Source of the DNA: Lindgomyces ingoldianus | Lineage: Eukaryota > Ascomycota > Dothideomycetes > Pleosporales > Lindgomycetaceae | Direction: 5' to 3' | DNA length: 64,000 bases | NCBI RefSeq assembly: GCF_010093535.1 | Contig: NW_022985167.1 | Span: 312,309 to 376,308 of the forward strand | In this document: positions 20,689 through 32,857 of the stretch, one piece after another | Position numbering within the stretch: position 1 is the first letter of the stretch | Layout of the letters: every line of letters starts with the position of its first letter | The notes under the pieces: generated by a model | What the model was told of the DNA's origin: nothing | The model's database searches: none | What the model saw: the letters and a program-made list of their open reading frames with translations, nothing else | Made by a program: the position numbers and the translations under genes

Positions 20689-22302
20689 CTTGTGCACGCA
20701 TCAGCGGCGACTGGTGGTGTTAGAGCAATGAAACAGCCGGTAATGCAGAAATGAGATGCTTGATATGACCGGAGTATGAGTGGACTGTAGTCATCCATAA
20801 TTGCGTTAGTGACTCCGAGAGCGGAGGATGAGAGAGGTATCTTGAACTCCGCAGAGCGATCAACAACATGGTGCTAGCGTGGAAGGTGCGATCCCGAGCC
20901 GTGATTCGCCCATAACGACCGTTCCTTCCTAAAGTCGCTAAGACCCGGAGTTTTCGGAGTTCAAGCGTCCCCTTTGGGGTTAGTCTGAAGACATCTTCCT
21001 TCCATCGTTCTCCAGCGCTGTCGCGCTCGAGTCTCGAAAGCCTTTTGGTCCCCAGACTGCCTTAGATTTCGAAGCATGATACTCACGATTTTGTTAATGG
21101 GTCGCCTTGAAAGCAAAGGCGAGGCGTAGGCATGGCGCCCAGCGAGGCAGAATCTGCAGTTGCGGTCAGAAAACACAGCTTCCTGGAAGCTTGCAACAGC
21201 CATCCTCAGCAACGCCGTATTCCTTACAACCCCAGCACACCAAACAAGCAGCTTCGGAAACAATCTGATACTCAGCGTCACCGCCACGAATTATGGCTGA
21301 AACCGGTATTTCGACGCTCGCCCGGCTCCCACGAGGCCCAAATCGAGCCCAGCTCTTGCTTTCGAGGTGTGTGCTGGCATCTCACCGATCTACTGTATCC
21401 TATCTGTCCTGCGTCCCTCTGTATGCGCGCTGCCGGGTGCTTCTCATCTTGGAGGAGAAACCTTTTTCATCGGCGCCTTCCGATCAAACGATTGGCTTGA
21501 GCGCCCTTGATGTATGACATCTCTTAAGGGTCGCAGCAATGCGTTGTACATGCCTTTCTAAACCGGTCAATGCAGCAGAGCCGCAGCAGATGACAATTCC
21601 CGCAAGTCCATCATCTCTTCTGCAGTCGTGCGTCGTGTGATTCGTTTTTGGGATTAGCGAGTGTGGCGGAGTGCATTCCTCAACATCGCGCCTGAGGCAT
21701 CAAGTATCTTCTGAACATTAATCGGAAGACCTCACTTCGCGAGGAAAGACACGAGACGAAAAGGATATCACGGCAAGCTGCTCTTCTCACTCTGCGACGG
21801 GGCTCCCGCTCTTAAAAGTCTGGCGACTGCGGCGAACAAGCGCGCTGTGTTTGCTGCAACCCCAATGCTGTGCTGAGGTCTGCTGCAAGCTGCCCAATAG
21901 TTGCATTTCTGGGGTCGTCCTTCACCGGTTCTCGCGGGGTCGGACAGTGAATTGCGCGCGCAACAGCTGTGGAACGAGCAGTATCTGCGCCGGCTTGAGC
22001 CCACACTCTCAGCCGCTTTGCTGTGTCGTGTTCTTCTTCTCGCCCTCCCTCAACTTGAGTTGTTCGTCCTTCAACTCTCTGGCCGGACCAGCTGTCGCAG
22101 TTGTTGCCCAGCTATCGCGCGCTCCTTTGTGGCTCTTCCTGGACTAACACGGTCTCTCCTTTGCCCTTGTCCTCAGGCCACCAAATCCTAGACCGAGCGC
22201 TGGCGTTTCCCTATCGTAAGGCATCTCGCAACGCAATTGATGCGCAGCCTTTGAGATTCTTTTGATCTCACAGGCCGCCCTTTCACCCCGATCTCCCACA
22301 TC
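20689..22302. other. Shared 1.6-kb intergenic region of two divergent regulators
   Basis: The region separates the divergent starts of the Zn2Cys6 factor (minus) and the cysteine-cluster protein (plus). It contains several short frames beginning with ATG, such as 21132-21500, none with recognisable protein features. They may be upstream ORFs in a long leader of the right-hand gene. No promoter box was assigned. Confidence 0.45.
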
Positions 22303-25112
22303 ATGACCACCTACTGCTACTACCCGTACCAGGAGCAGCCTCAGGTAGTATGGCAACCGAATACGTTTGGGTATCTTCATTATGACCGCCAACGGTCGAA
22401 AACGCCTACATCCTTGATCAACCATACTGGCCTTTCGCCAGGCCCCCTCAGCACGCCGCCTCAGAGTCGCAACCCCTCACAACCTCCAGAACAAGCACCG
22501 GATCAGATGATTTGGGATGATGCCAGCGGCAGCCCCTCGAACTCTCCGACGTCTGTTAACACTCCTGACCTCGACTCTTTTGAAGTCGAAATGCTGGATG
22601 CCACGGATTCGATGCGCAATCTCTGTCATGCCTCAAACGAGATGGGGACGACTCAGGTGTCACCAGTTGGAGTGGAGGCTCCGGATATGATGTTCTTAAG
22701 TGATCAAGGTTAGATCTATCCAGCGTCCCTCCGTTAATTGCTAACATGTCCCAGCATTGCAAGACGCTTACAATGCCACAATTGTGGCAATACAGCAGCA
22801 GCAGCAGCAGCAGTTCACTCTGCAATTTAATACACAAAACCGACCTTCACAAGAGGTTCCATTAGCGCCTCCATCCCCATTCAACCATCTCTACAGTCAA
22901 GGATATACGAATCAACCACCACGACAGGATCCATGGACCAGTCAAAGGCCATCTCAGAATTCGAATGTTCCTCAATCTGATGCTGTCGTCTTCGACCTTG
23001 AGACAGATCCGGTCGACTATGGTGCCTTTATTAACCCAGATGTCGGCCAATGGACCATGAATGTTCCTGACTATCTCATCTCGCCGACGGAGTCTGCGGT
23101 GCCTCCTCTTGATGGCCCAAATCGCTTCCAAGGTCAAAGCCAAATCCAAAGCCCAGTGGAAATGAGTGTCTCGACATCATCATCAGGTGCAGATTCTCAA
23201 AGTTTTATCAATTACAATTCGTCTTCTCCTCTCTTCACCGAGAGTTACATCACAGAGCCGCCTCATTTCCCTCTATCCCCAGGAAATTCCACAATTACAC
23301 AACCTCCACGCTCTCCATGTCAAGCACCCGTCAGCCCATTCCTCTCTATGCCAAGTCCCGGTGGTTCAGAAGGCATGTTTTCTTCACAATATTCAGATCC
23401 TAGAATAATGCTCGACCCCTACCCCGTTGAGCAGTTCGATGCTAAACCAGCACCTCCTCCATCACCTGTCCAAACAGATCCCTCTCCCATAAGGACAATT
23501 CCAGAGATAACCTATGACTCCCCTGACACAGAGACTCCTCTGCCGCAACCAGCGGGCAAGGGTCAGGCAGGTCGGCCAGGTGGAAGAGCGCTCGGAACGC
23601 ACTTGGAGCCAAAGGTTGCGAAAGCAGCCCATGACATGCGAAAAATCGTTGCCTGCTGGCACTGCGTATTACAACGAGATAAAGTAAGATTCTGGATAAT
23701 ACTCTACCTTTGAATATTTGGATTAACAATTGCCAGTGCGGCCCCGGTGACACTTGTGAACGATGCCTCAAGCGCTCTCAGCGACCTAATTCCGATTGCG
23801 GGCTAGGCTGTTCTCGAGTCAAACTCGTGGAGTTGGTGCAATGTTTCCTCCCCTCTCTTTACACACAGATGCATGAAGACGCCCAACTCACGCACTTCGT
23901 CTCCCAGCATATTCGCCAGTGGGGAAATGCGGAGATCACGATTTACATGACGTGTGGCCAAAACGCAATGCCAAGAATACCAGTGAAGGTGTATGAGTTT
24001 TTACCCAAGACACAAGAGTTACTTCGCCAGTTCCAGTACTTTACTGACCCGGTCACGCATAAGATGGTTAGGGTGGAGAAATCCAGCCCCGCTGTTGGTA
24101 TGGTTCACATCAATCACAACGAGGAGAAGAAATATGACAAGTATATTAACGACATTATTGACCACCATCTCGGTGCTTTCGGTGAGCTGTGCTGGATGGA
24201 AGACGACAACGACTTCCAGCATAAACTTTTCATGCTCATGATGAAAGTCAAGCCGAGGAGTGACGAAGAAGTAAGTCATCAAGATGCTCCTATTCCCTTC
24301 CTCTTTCTTCTTGAACACCTCTCACATAATTCCCTAGGTTAAGCTCCTCCGCGAAGTCTTCCGCCTTATAATTGCAACTTTCATAATGTCGCACACTCTC
24401 TCTATCGCCGAAGAAACCAAACACGCATCCCTCTCCAAACTGCATTCCTACCCTGGCCCCTCTGCCTACGTCGAAAACTTCACTTCCCCACGCATGACCA
24501 ACCGCCAACTCAAGTACTTCTTCGCACGTCTCCAAAAACACATCCTAACAACCGTCCTCAACAAACTCCAACAAATGTTCAAATCCTCACGAGGTTGTGA
24601 TAAATGGATGGCCGCGTTCATCGCCGTGATCGGGATGTGCATGGCGCACGAGGACCAACAGAAAACGCTTCACTTGGTCATGGAGACTAAGAGCGCAAGC
24701 GAGGGCGCTAATTGGATGGATTCTCAAGCGAGGGCGGATTTTGCATGTCGGGAGATTGATGCCAGGATGGGTTTCATCGCGCAGATATTCCGGTGGAAGT
24801 TTAACCGAAAGTGCAATCCGCTCCGCAATGCTGAGCATGATTGGGATCGTGAGGTGGGATTTGGAGATGCTAATTCAGTTGAGTTTGTAAGGGGCGTTGC
24901 GCAATTGGTAAAAGAAAACAGTACGTCTCCATTTCCGTTCTCGAAACCCTCCTTCACCTTTGATTGACTATTCGAGAATGTACTGCTAAGTATTTGAACT
25001 AGTTGATTTTCTGCAGATGCGCCAGGCTGTCAGTATATCGCATTCCAACCAGACAAAGTACACGTCGCGGTTGGTAGCGCAGTTCTTGCTTTCTTTCTGG
25101 CTTCCTTCATGA
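22303..25112 (+). CDS. Putative fungal regulator with a split cysteine cluster
   Basis: Predicted 853-residue protein of five exons: 22303-22708, 22755-23683, 23737-24270, 24338-24920 and 25003-25112, with introns of 46-82 nt and intact frame. The first 420 residues are Pro/Ser/Gln-rich and probably disordered, including a short poly-Gln run from a CAG repeat at about 22793-22813. Then comes a cysteine cluster: CWHCVLQRDK, intron 2, CGPGDTCERC, and further Cys in DCGLGCSR. The C-terminal half is globular and helical (HINHNEEKKYDKYINDIIDH, ATFIMSHTLSIAEETKHASL). This looks like a divergent Zn2Cys6-type DNA-binding protein, but the cluster sits mid-protein with unusual spacing. The start follows a CATC-ATG context. 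No target can be inferred. Confidence 0.8.
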
Positions 25113-26629
25113 CATGGACCTTCCCATTAGCCCCGCTCCGCCCGACCTCGCTCACATCGCTATTATTTCGTTTCATTATAATGCTATCCTTGAGGCCATC
25201 CCTTACGCAAATAGGTGGGCTCGGACTACGCACACTTGGTTTCCTTCACTTTCCTTTCCTATTTGTTTGCCCTCTCCTACTTCAGAGATATATATCTATT
25301 TATATATACTCTCGACCTACGATGGTGCAGTTATACGTACGATACATGTATGGACAGGACAGAACAAGAGGAGGAAATATAGGCGTTGGGTAATTGTTGA
25401 AGGTTGATATCTCTAGGCATGTATTGGATTCACAAGTTGGATCGCGCGTACGTTGGAAGTAAAATCTCACGTCGACACGACACGACATGAGCTTATGAAT
25501 CAAGATGGCACTCCCTTTCCCTTGGGTCCTCAAAAGAATGCAAGTATGCAGGCAGCATGTTAGGCGGTTTCTTGAATATAGCTATATTCCCTTTCCGCTT
25601 TCCTCTTCCCTTTAATCAACGCTATACTTCGCACAATGAGCATCCTTATACACTCCCTCTTTTCCTCTAGCCTTCTCCACGATTGCGTTGAGTTAATGGT
25701 AAAAAGATACTATCATATCTTCTTTATCTTCTTTCTAGAGCTGGCTAGATAGCATACTATAATAAAAATCCCGATTTCGATGCAAGCCTCACACCATTAC
25801 CATTATAAACCAACCGATCACTGAGTTACTTCCTATCGAATTCGCGTTATTCGTCATTCTTAAATCCCAAAGAATTCTCATCTAGTCTGAGTTAGTGATG
25901 AACGTGCTTGACTTTCGTTGGGTTGTGGGGGAGGCGGGCGGAATTTGAGGCGAAGATACACGACTCTTAGTATGGGAGGGAGGGGACGGAGCGGAACCCG
26001 GCGAGTTTTATGGAGTGTACATATTCGGCCAAGGGAAATGGACAGATTTACAGATGGTAGTATAGAATAATTTGCAGAATGCACCTGAAATAGGATGTGA
26101 GAGCGAATACCTAGGTATTTGTCCAAAGTGCCCCTGTCTTTAACTCCAAGTCAAGAAATGCATGACAGACATGTTGCTACATCAGCCACGTCGGCAAACA
26201 GACCTATTTTGTGTCTATAGTACTACTACACTCCATTCTTCAAAACACTTCCTCTTTAGATTTTCAGAGTCTATATACCTATCAGATATGACTTTTCCCA
26301 CATGCGACGAGCCGAGGATGCTTGTTGCATCGTATTGGGTCGTATCCCAAAGCACCCGATCTCTTTGGCCTTGTCACGGATGAGAGAAGTGAGAGGTATT
26401 ACACGTGGCGATGCTGACTTGGCCTGGGGTGTCGTCTGAAGCACCTGTGGGTATATTCGCGTCCATCTGCATGGTTGCTATTATAGACCGCTCAGACCCG
26501 ACTTCCTCTCCATGGCTCTATACTAGAAGACCCATCGTGCCTCGACCTAGTGCGTATATCCTTGCCCATCCCATTCCCCCCAATCCGATCTAATTTCAAG
26601 TATTTGAACCTATATCCGAAGGCACTATC
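25113..26629. other. Region between convergent genes, no gene seen
   Basis: The 3' flanks of the cysteine-cluster gene and of DPH4 meet here. No frame with recognisable features was found in 1.5 kb. Composition is unremarkable, with short T/C-rich stretches around 25600-25740. Confidence 0.45.
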
Positions 26630-27400
26630 TCAACCCCGCTCCTCCTCCGCCTCTTCCACAACATCAAACCCCACCCGCACCCAAAGACTACATCCCTCAC
26701 AACCGACGAGGATCTCCTTCTCGCCTTGCGATAGTGCATCTTCGAGCTCGATCTCTGAAAAGCGAAATCCGGGCTCTGCACCACAGCGGCAAGAGCGCGT
26801 ATACTGTGTAGTTGCAAGGGTTTCGGTTTCAGAAGTATTCGACGGGTTTAGGGCTGAGATTCCAGATTCGGATGTAGATGGAGTGGAGGTCTGCGTAGAC
26901 GTTGATGTTGAAGCCACAGCATCCCCCTCCCCAGCCTCAAAATCCGCCAAATCTAAAACCTCCAATCCCAACACAAAATCCTCCCTCGTCTCACACCCAC
27001 CTGCCATTCCCGCAATCACGCCCACACTCGTTCGCCCAAACACCTCCTCCAACCCCTTCTCCCCATCCCCATACCTCCTCACACCATCTTCATACCTCTC
27101 CGCTAACCACTTATCATACCTCTCTTTCTCTCGCCCATCTCCTAGAACAGCATACGCTTCTTTCACATCATCGACCGTGCATATATCTACTTCTCTACCT
27201 CCCCTGTCTCCATTCTGGCGCTGCCGCTGTTGTTTCTTCAAGCGACTATTGTCTGGATGTGCGAGGAAAAGCGCGCGTTTATACGCGACGCGGATTTGGA
27301 CGGATGACGGGGTGGTGGTAGAGGAGCGCCACGTTGGCGACGGGAGGGAGAGGACATGATAGTAGTTTTTTGTGTAGGTGATGGCGGTGGAGGCCGACAT
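26630..27400 (-). CDS. DPH4: Diphthamide biosynthesis protein 4 (J-domain, CSL zinc finger)
   Basis: Intact single-exon gene of 256 residues. The N-terminus is a J domain with the signature HPD at residues 48-50 (LFLAHPDNSR) and the usual later helix DDVKEAYAVLGDGREKERYD. The C-terminus holds a CSL-type zinc-binding domain: C-x-C in RSCRCGAEPGFRF and C-x2-C in LVGCEGCSLWV. This pairing defines Dph4 (Jjj3 in yeast), which helps iron delivery and radical-enzyme function in the first step of diphthamide synthesis on elongation factor 2. The linker between the domains (about residues 160-190) is Ser/Thr-rich and longer than in yeast. A second diphthamide gene, DPH6, lies at 60931-63291. Confidence 0.9.
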   Translation of the reverse strand: MSASTAITYTKNYYHVLSLPSPTWRSSTTTPSSVQIRVAYKRALFLAHPDNSRLKKQQRQRQNGDRGGREVDICTVDDVKEAYAVLGDGREKERYDKWLAERYEDGVRRYGDGEKGLEEVFGRTSVGVIAGMAGGCETREDFVLGLEVLDLADFEAGEGDAVASTSTSTQTSTPSTSESGISALNPSNTSETETLATTQYTRSCRCGAEPGFRFSEIELEDALSQGEKEILVGCEGCSLWVRVGFDVVEEAEEERG

Positions 27401-28604
27401 GTTGATGCCAAGCTAAGCGGGATAGATTGTAGAGGCGTATTTGTGGGGAGGGGTGCATGAGAGGTGGACTGTGTGGAAGCGAAGCTCCAGATTATATCGA
27501 TCTCGGGCTTTGAAGAATAATGCAGGCTTAGCCGTCTTCAATATCAACTCCTTCTCCCTCACTCCTAACCCCAAGAATTCACCTCGGTGTACTCCGATAT
27601 TGCAGAGGGCCGCTGTTCTCCACGCTCACTCAAGCTCCCAAGCTCGTCTTTCACGTCAATGCATGTGTCTGAAAGGTAGAATAACGGAATGCATCATACT
27701 GAACAAGCTATCAACGGCTCACCAAATGCAAAAAATGCTACCTCACACAGCTCGAACCTGAATGTGTGTGGTCAAAGCGTGGGGTCGGCTGGTTGGTCAG
27801 ATTTCGCTTCTGTGGCAGGCGGGGCATTTCCACTCGTGGAAGACCCGGCCATGACCACGACATGTGAAATTGTCTCACCCTAAAAGAGACTACAGCAGTA
27901 TAGGTAATGTTAGTTTATCAAACCAAGCACCTCACACATTAAATATCACGCACACTTCTCACACAAATCCCTGAAATGGAAAAAGGTTTCTCAAGCCTAT
28001 TCTAAGTATTCGTTGCAGAGACACATCCCTTTTCTCGCACTGCAGGCATCTCCTAGCCTGGAGCATCAATAACCGGCCGCTCCATATGGCAAAGATAGCC
28101 CGCAACCAATGCCCTGCTTGCTCCAAAACAAAGAATATAGCCATGAAGAAAAACCCACACATCCATCATTCCATGTCCGCCAGAAAAGGGGGGTTGTTGT
28201 GATTCGTTGATATGGTAAGAAAAGGAAAACATTTGGAAAATCGGGATGGGGGGATCGCATTGGGATAGAGGAGGAAACAGCCACATAAACGCCCAACACT
28301 CTTACACAAGACAGCCCGTACTCGGTCCTGAGAGAGAGATGGCGGACGTGCCAGTGATATCGAGCGGAACACACGTCTACAACGGGGTAGGTGCTGGGGG
28401 GAGATGTGGAGGTGATGAGGGGAATTGGAAAATCAAACATCAGTCGTGGGAATAGACCGAACCGCTCGCTGCAAACTACCAATTTTCGAAAGAGACACAC
28501 AACTCCATGGGACGTTTACTGCCAGGACAGCCTCCCGGCTTCTATTCGTGAATAGATGTCGATGGCTGTGACCGAAACACATGGTCGAGAGACGAGAGAT
28601 ATGT
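27401..28604. other. DPH4 promoter and 14-3-3 3' flank
   Basis: Both neighbours are on the minus strand. The right-hand part should contain the 3' UTR of the 14-3-3 gene, the left-hand part the DPH4 promoter. No further gene was recognised. Confidence 0.45.
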
Positions 28605-29949
28605 CTAGGCAGCAGCGGGAGCCGGCGGTTGCTCCTCGGTTGGCTCGGCGGGCTTCTCTTCTACCGGCTTCTGTTCCTCCTTGGGGGCAGCGGCCTCGGG
28701 CGCAGGCTCGGCCTCAGCACCATCCGATGACGTCCAGAGGGTCAGGTTGTCGCGGAGCAACTGCATGATGAGGGTGCTGTCCCGGTACGACTCCTCGGAC
28801 AGAGAGTCAAGCTCGGCGATGGCGTCGTCAAACGCCTGCTTGGCGAGGTGGCACGCACGATCGGGCGAGTTGAGGATCTCGTAGTAGAAGACGGAGAAGT
28901 TCAGCGCAAGACCAAGGCGGATCGGGTGGGTGGGAGTGAGCTCGGTCTGAGCGACATCGGTGGCAGTCTGGCAGGCGAGTTAGTTGATATTGCTTGTGGA
29001 GGGAGGACGCTGTAAGCGATTGCGTCATACCTTGTACGCCTCATGTGCGGCAGTCGCAGCAATCTTGCGCTTCTCGCCAGACGCGAACTCGGCGAGATAG
29101 CGGTGGTAGTCGCCCTTCCTGTGGTGCGCACTCAGGTTAGCTCCTCGCTGGGCCGACCGCGCAAGGCTGAGACGCCGGGGCACACATACATCTTGTGGTA
29201 GAAGACCTTGGACTCGCCCGATTCGGCCTTAGGGATGAGCGACTCATCGAGGACGTTGAGCACGTCCTGGCAGACCTTCTCGAGTTCTGTCTCGATCTTC
29301 TGGCGGTATTCGCGGATGGTGCCCACGTGCTTCTCAGAGCCCTTGGACTCCTCCTTCTGCTCGATCGACGAGATGATACGCCATGAAGCGCGTCGCGTGC
29401 CTACGACGTTCTTGTAGGCGACCGACAGAAGATTGCGCTCGTCGACAGTCAATTCACCACCAATCTGTGCACTTGTTATTCTGGGATGCCCCACCAGGGC
29501 CTAGTCCGCACCGCCGCCGGTTGGCGTGACCAGACGGATTGGGGTATGACGAACCTTGGCAACTTCCTGGACGATTGTGAGCTCATAAGCCGGAAATTAC
29601 TGCGCACGGCGGGGGTTAGACTAACCTTCATGTACGTAACCATCTCTGCGAGGACACTCAGTTAGCATGCGCGCGGCAGGCAGGTGGGACGGACCGCGGG
29701 CACTCACCATCGTAACGCTCAGCCTGTTCGCAAAGCCGGGCCAGGAAAGTCTTGCTGTGAGAGTGTCAATGGAGCTACCGTCTTGCAGAGCAGCCCGGGG
29801 AAGCCGTACCTCTCGCGCTAGAAGTCGCAGTGTAGTTAGCCATCTGTTAACGTTTATCGGGCCACAGTGCAGCGCCAGAGGGGCATTCCGCCGGCCAGCA
29901 GAGGGCGGGGATGCGGCGCGGATAAAGAGAGACGTACCTCGTTCGCCAT
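28605..29949 (-). CDS. BMH: 14-3-3 protein with two microexons
   Basis: Predicted 274-residue 14-3-3 protein of eight exons: 29949-29938 (12 nt), 29817-29810 (8 nt), 29754-29708, 29645-29626 (20 nt), 29566-29555 (12 nt), 29464-29190, 29118-29031 and 28967-28605. All junctions have GT/AG ends and keep frame. The assembled N-terminus [14 protein letters not shown] and the joined stretch YDEMVTYMKEVAKIGGELT match the family. [50 protein letters not shown] and [16 protein letters not shown] mark the groove-forming helices. The tail is Ala/Pro/Glu-rich. 14-3-3 proteins are dimeric phosphoserine readers in the cytoplasm. Skipping exon 2 breaks the frame; skipping the 12-nt exon 5 keeps frame but deletes EVAK. 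Confidence 0.93.
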
Positions 29950-31145
29950 GCTGACTGAGTGGGTGGGTGATTGTGATTGTTTGGAGTCTGTAGTGGAGTG
30001 CGTGGGGAAGAGAGGCTGGTGGATTGTGGGTGTTGTGGTGTTGAGGTGGGAGAGTCGGCGGTGGAAGATGCAGTGTTTTGGGTGCCTGCGCTTTTTGACG
30101 AGCGAGCCTTTCACCTGCGCAGAGGGACCCGCGATTGATCCGCCCCGACGCCAGCACACCACACCACAGCTTCACTGTGACTCTCCTACGCCGCTGCAGC
30201 TGTCTTCGCAGCCGCTACACCAGGCAGGGCAGCCAATTTTCATTCACTTTCACGCACAGCAGCGCCCTGCGAGGCTGGGCTTGGCAATAGAGGGGACCAC
30301 TGGCTGAATAAAGCCCTGCACGTGAGCAGAGGTCCTCTCTTTCGCAACAGGTTCGTCTCTCGTGCAGCTCGCTCAGTTCTTTGCTTCATTCGCTGTCTTC
30401 TTTTCCTGCTCCGTCACCTTCCATAGCAGTCTGTCACACCAGTCACGCCCCCCCAGAGCGAGGCCGCCAGCAAAAGATGGCTGCTGAACCATGTCGACAA
30501 TGGGGCCATGATGGCCAATCAGGACACGCTGGAAAGAGCTAGAAAACCTGGAACATGTCCACCAGATTTCGCCCTCTTCATGCTCTTGATTCGTGCCACT
30601 TCCGCAAGAACAAGTCCTTTGTTTAATCGTGTTTCAGGCCGGTAGCAAGCCCCAAACATCACGAGCCATTGTCTCAGACCATCCTGCTGCAGAACTCTGT
30701 TCTCATGCTGCCAGCTGCAGTCCGCTAAGCAATGCTGACGGCGATTGCATCATTGGAGCGCCGTATCCCTCAATATCAAAGTGCCTGTGCTATTTGCCTA
30801 AGTGTTAAGGCTGCTGACGTATCGGCTAGTAGCCCACTATTCTTCGATACTTAACCACGGGCGCAATGTGCATGCTGTCAAATCTGGCTTATCGTGCACG
30901 CGACGCACTGCATGATAGACTTCTGCGTTAGACGGCTGTTGAGCTTCCACTTCATGGCTGTGCGGATGCTGTGGCACCGGCACATTATGCGCGGCGCGGA
31001 TGGAGCAGGGATGCAGTCATAGGTCTCTCCATCGGTGGTATCCTACATTTGGAGCGATCCAGTTTTGCCCGTCTACGTGGCCCAGATGTATGTCCATCAA
31101 AGTCTATACCATGTGTTCTAGAAAAGATTGGTAGCGCGATATGCT
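29950..31145. other. 14-3-3 promoter region and DUF1640 gene 3' flank
   Basis: The left part lies upstream of the 14-3-3 ATG; it includes CT-rich leader-like sequence. An open frame on the minus strand runs down to 30985, but it is read-through from the DUF1640 gene's intron and not a separate gene. Nothing else was recognised. Confidence 0.45.
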
Positions 31146-32093
31146 TCACATCAGCAAACGCCAAACACCCAACATAAGAGCCGCAGTTCCCGTGCAAACG
31201 CCCCTGGAAAGAATTTAGCAACGCCTGTTTGCAGCAACACAAGCCGTCGGAGGTGGGGGCGTACATCAGCCACTGGAGTGTTGAGAACTTGACTGCCTCA
31301 AGCCTCTCCCGCAGTTGCGCCGTCTCCTGCTCGATGCGTGTCTCTGTCTCCTTGATCTTCAGCTCCTGCACATTGGCCTCCTCTCGTATGCGACCCTTCT
31401 CAAGATTGAGGTCCAATCGAACCGACGCCTGTGTCCGCTGTATCTCGTCCCGTAGCCGCGAGTTCAACTTGGCCAGCTCGTTTGTCAATCGCTCATGGGA
31501 TGCACGGGTAAGGGAGGACTCCGTCGAGTCCGCAGTCATGAGTTCGGAGCGCAACTTCGCAAAGTCGACTTTCTGGGTGTATGCCGCCTTTTCCTGGTCT
31601 TCACGGAGAACCATGGTTCGGGTAAGGTTCTGTATGCTGGATGCTGGTCAGGCGGGAAGGACGGTGGATCCGAGGGACAAGCAACAAACCTCTCCTCAAT
31701 TACGTCGCTGAGAACTCTCATCACAGCCTCCCCTTGTTCTTCTGTAAATCCCTCATCTTTCAATCGCTGCACACACTTGAGCGTATCGAAATGGTGGTCT
31801 CGCGCCGGAGCAGCGGTAGCAGTGAAGCTCCGTCGAAATTCGAAAACCGGCAGGCCTAGCGAAGATAGAATTTGCAATCGTGGACACCTATGCAATATAA
31901 TAAACGGAACGGTTTTCGTGGTAAAGGTAGATTGCGCGCGCGTGAATTGTTGAGTTGCCGGAGGCGGGGCTCGACGCCGATTAGCCTCCAAGAGGCTTCT
32001 AACACCGGTTGGGTGGAGGACCCGCCGACTCCAGGTGAGTCTTGGAAGAAGGAATCGTGGAATCGCAGGAGTCTGCATTGCAGGAGTCGCCAT
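31146..32093 (-). CDS. DUF1640 / CCDC90-type mitochondrial coiled-coil protein
   Basis: Predicted 277 residues from three exons: 32093-31690, 31636-31265 and 31203-31146 (introns 53 and 61 nt). The first about 70 residues are basic with few acids, typical of a mitochondrial targeting sequence (RFLLPRLTWSRRVL). The conserved domain starts at DTLKCVQRLKDEGFTEEQ and joins across intron 1 as EESIQNLTRTMVLREDQE. A long coiled coil follows (about residues 135-250). The last exon encodes a single membrane helix, GVCTGTAALMLGVWRLLM, at the very C-terminus. Relatives include yeast Fmp32 and animal CCDC90A/MCUR1, linked to cytochrome oxidase assembly and calcium-uniporter regulation. Which role applies here is unknown. 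Confidence 0.9.
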
Positions 32094-32857
32094 TGTGCCG
32101 TGGTAGAGGCCGAGTTCGCTCGTTGAGCGCGGGACGGAATAAAGATATCCTTGTTATGTAAGCTTGACCCAGGTTGGAAAAGGCACCCAACGCGACTTCG
32201 TGGCTCCAAGTCGGATCGATCCAGAAGAAGCTGATATCCCAAGCTATATATACCCATTCTCAGAATACAGATGGCCTAAAACTAGAGCTCGTTCTATTGT
32301 TATATCTGATTGCGTAGCTTGGAGGCACAGAGATTTAGCGAGGATTTTCTGGAAATTGCCAAGACTACAGCAGCCTCGCATTGAGCTCGGACCAGTGTTA
32401 CATAAGTGTGGCGGTGCCACGTGGCTGTACCGCTACCACAAGGTCAGATAGTGGTGGAATTAAAACAGGAAGTCTTCTCGAACTTAGTGGAGCTTCTATC
32501 TAATCTTTCAGCTTGGAAAAGCAGAATTGAAATGCTGCCAGGCGGTGCCTGATGCGGGGCTTCGAAGGCGGCAAACCTTTACTTCAACATCAAACAGGCG
32601 CATCTAAACATGCGCAAATGCCCGCAAGCTAAAGATCGAAGAATTCATGGATAGTTTCATAGTTGGCTACTCATCATATCTATCATCTTGCTCCAAGAAG
32701 CCGCAAAACTGCAGGAAACGCGCCAAGCCACCAAAAGAGGTCACACAATTGCCAAACCAAACCATTGTCTCTGCTTGCTATGCATGCTCGCCTCAAAAAA
32801 TCACATCAGAAGGGGCAAGAGGGAATATGACAAGAATAAGTAGAGCACATGGCATGT
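32094..32857. other. Promoter of the DUF1640 gene and 3' flank of the phosphatase gene
   Basis: This is normal-composition sequence between two genes on different sides. Frames within it are short and overlap the DUF1640 first exon only on the opposite strand. Nothing else was recognised. Confidence 0.4.

Noticed and set aside
21132..21500. 122-codon plus-strand frame with a good ATG context
   Set aside because: It has no recognisable domain and lies in the long divergent intergenic region with several other overlapping frames of similar size. More likely an upstream ORF or chance.
26550..27359. 269-codon plus-strand frame
   Set aside because: It overlaps DPH4 on the opposite strand; the DPH4 frame carries HPD and CSL zinc motifs, this one carries none.
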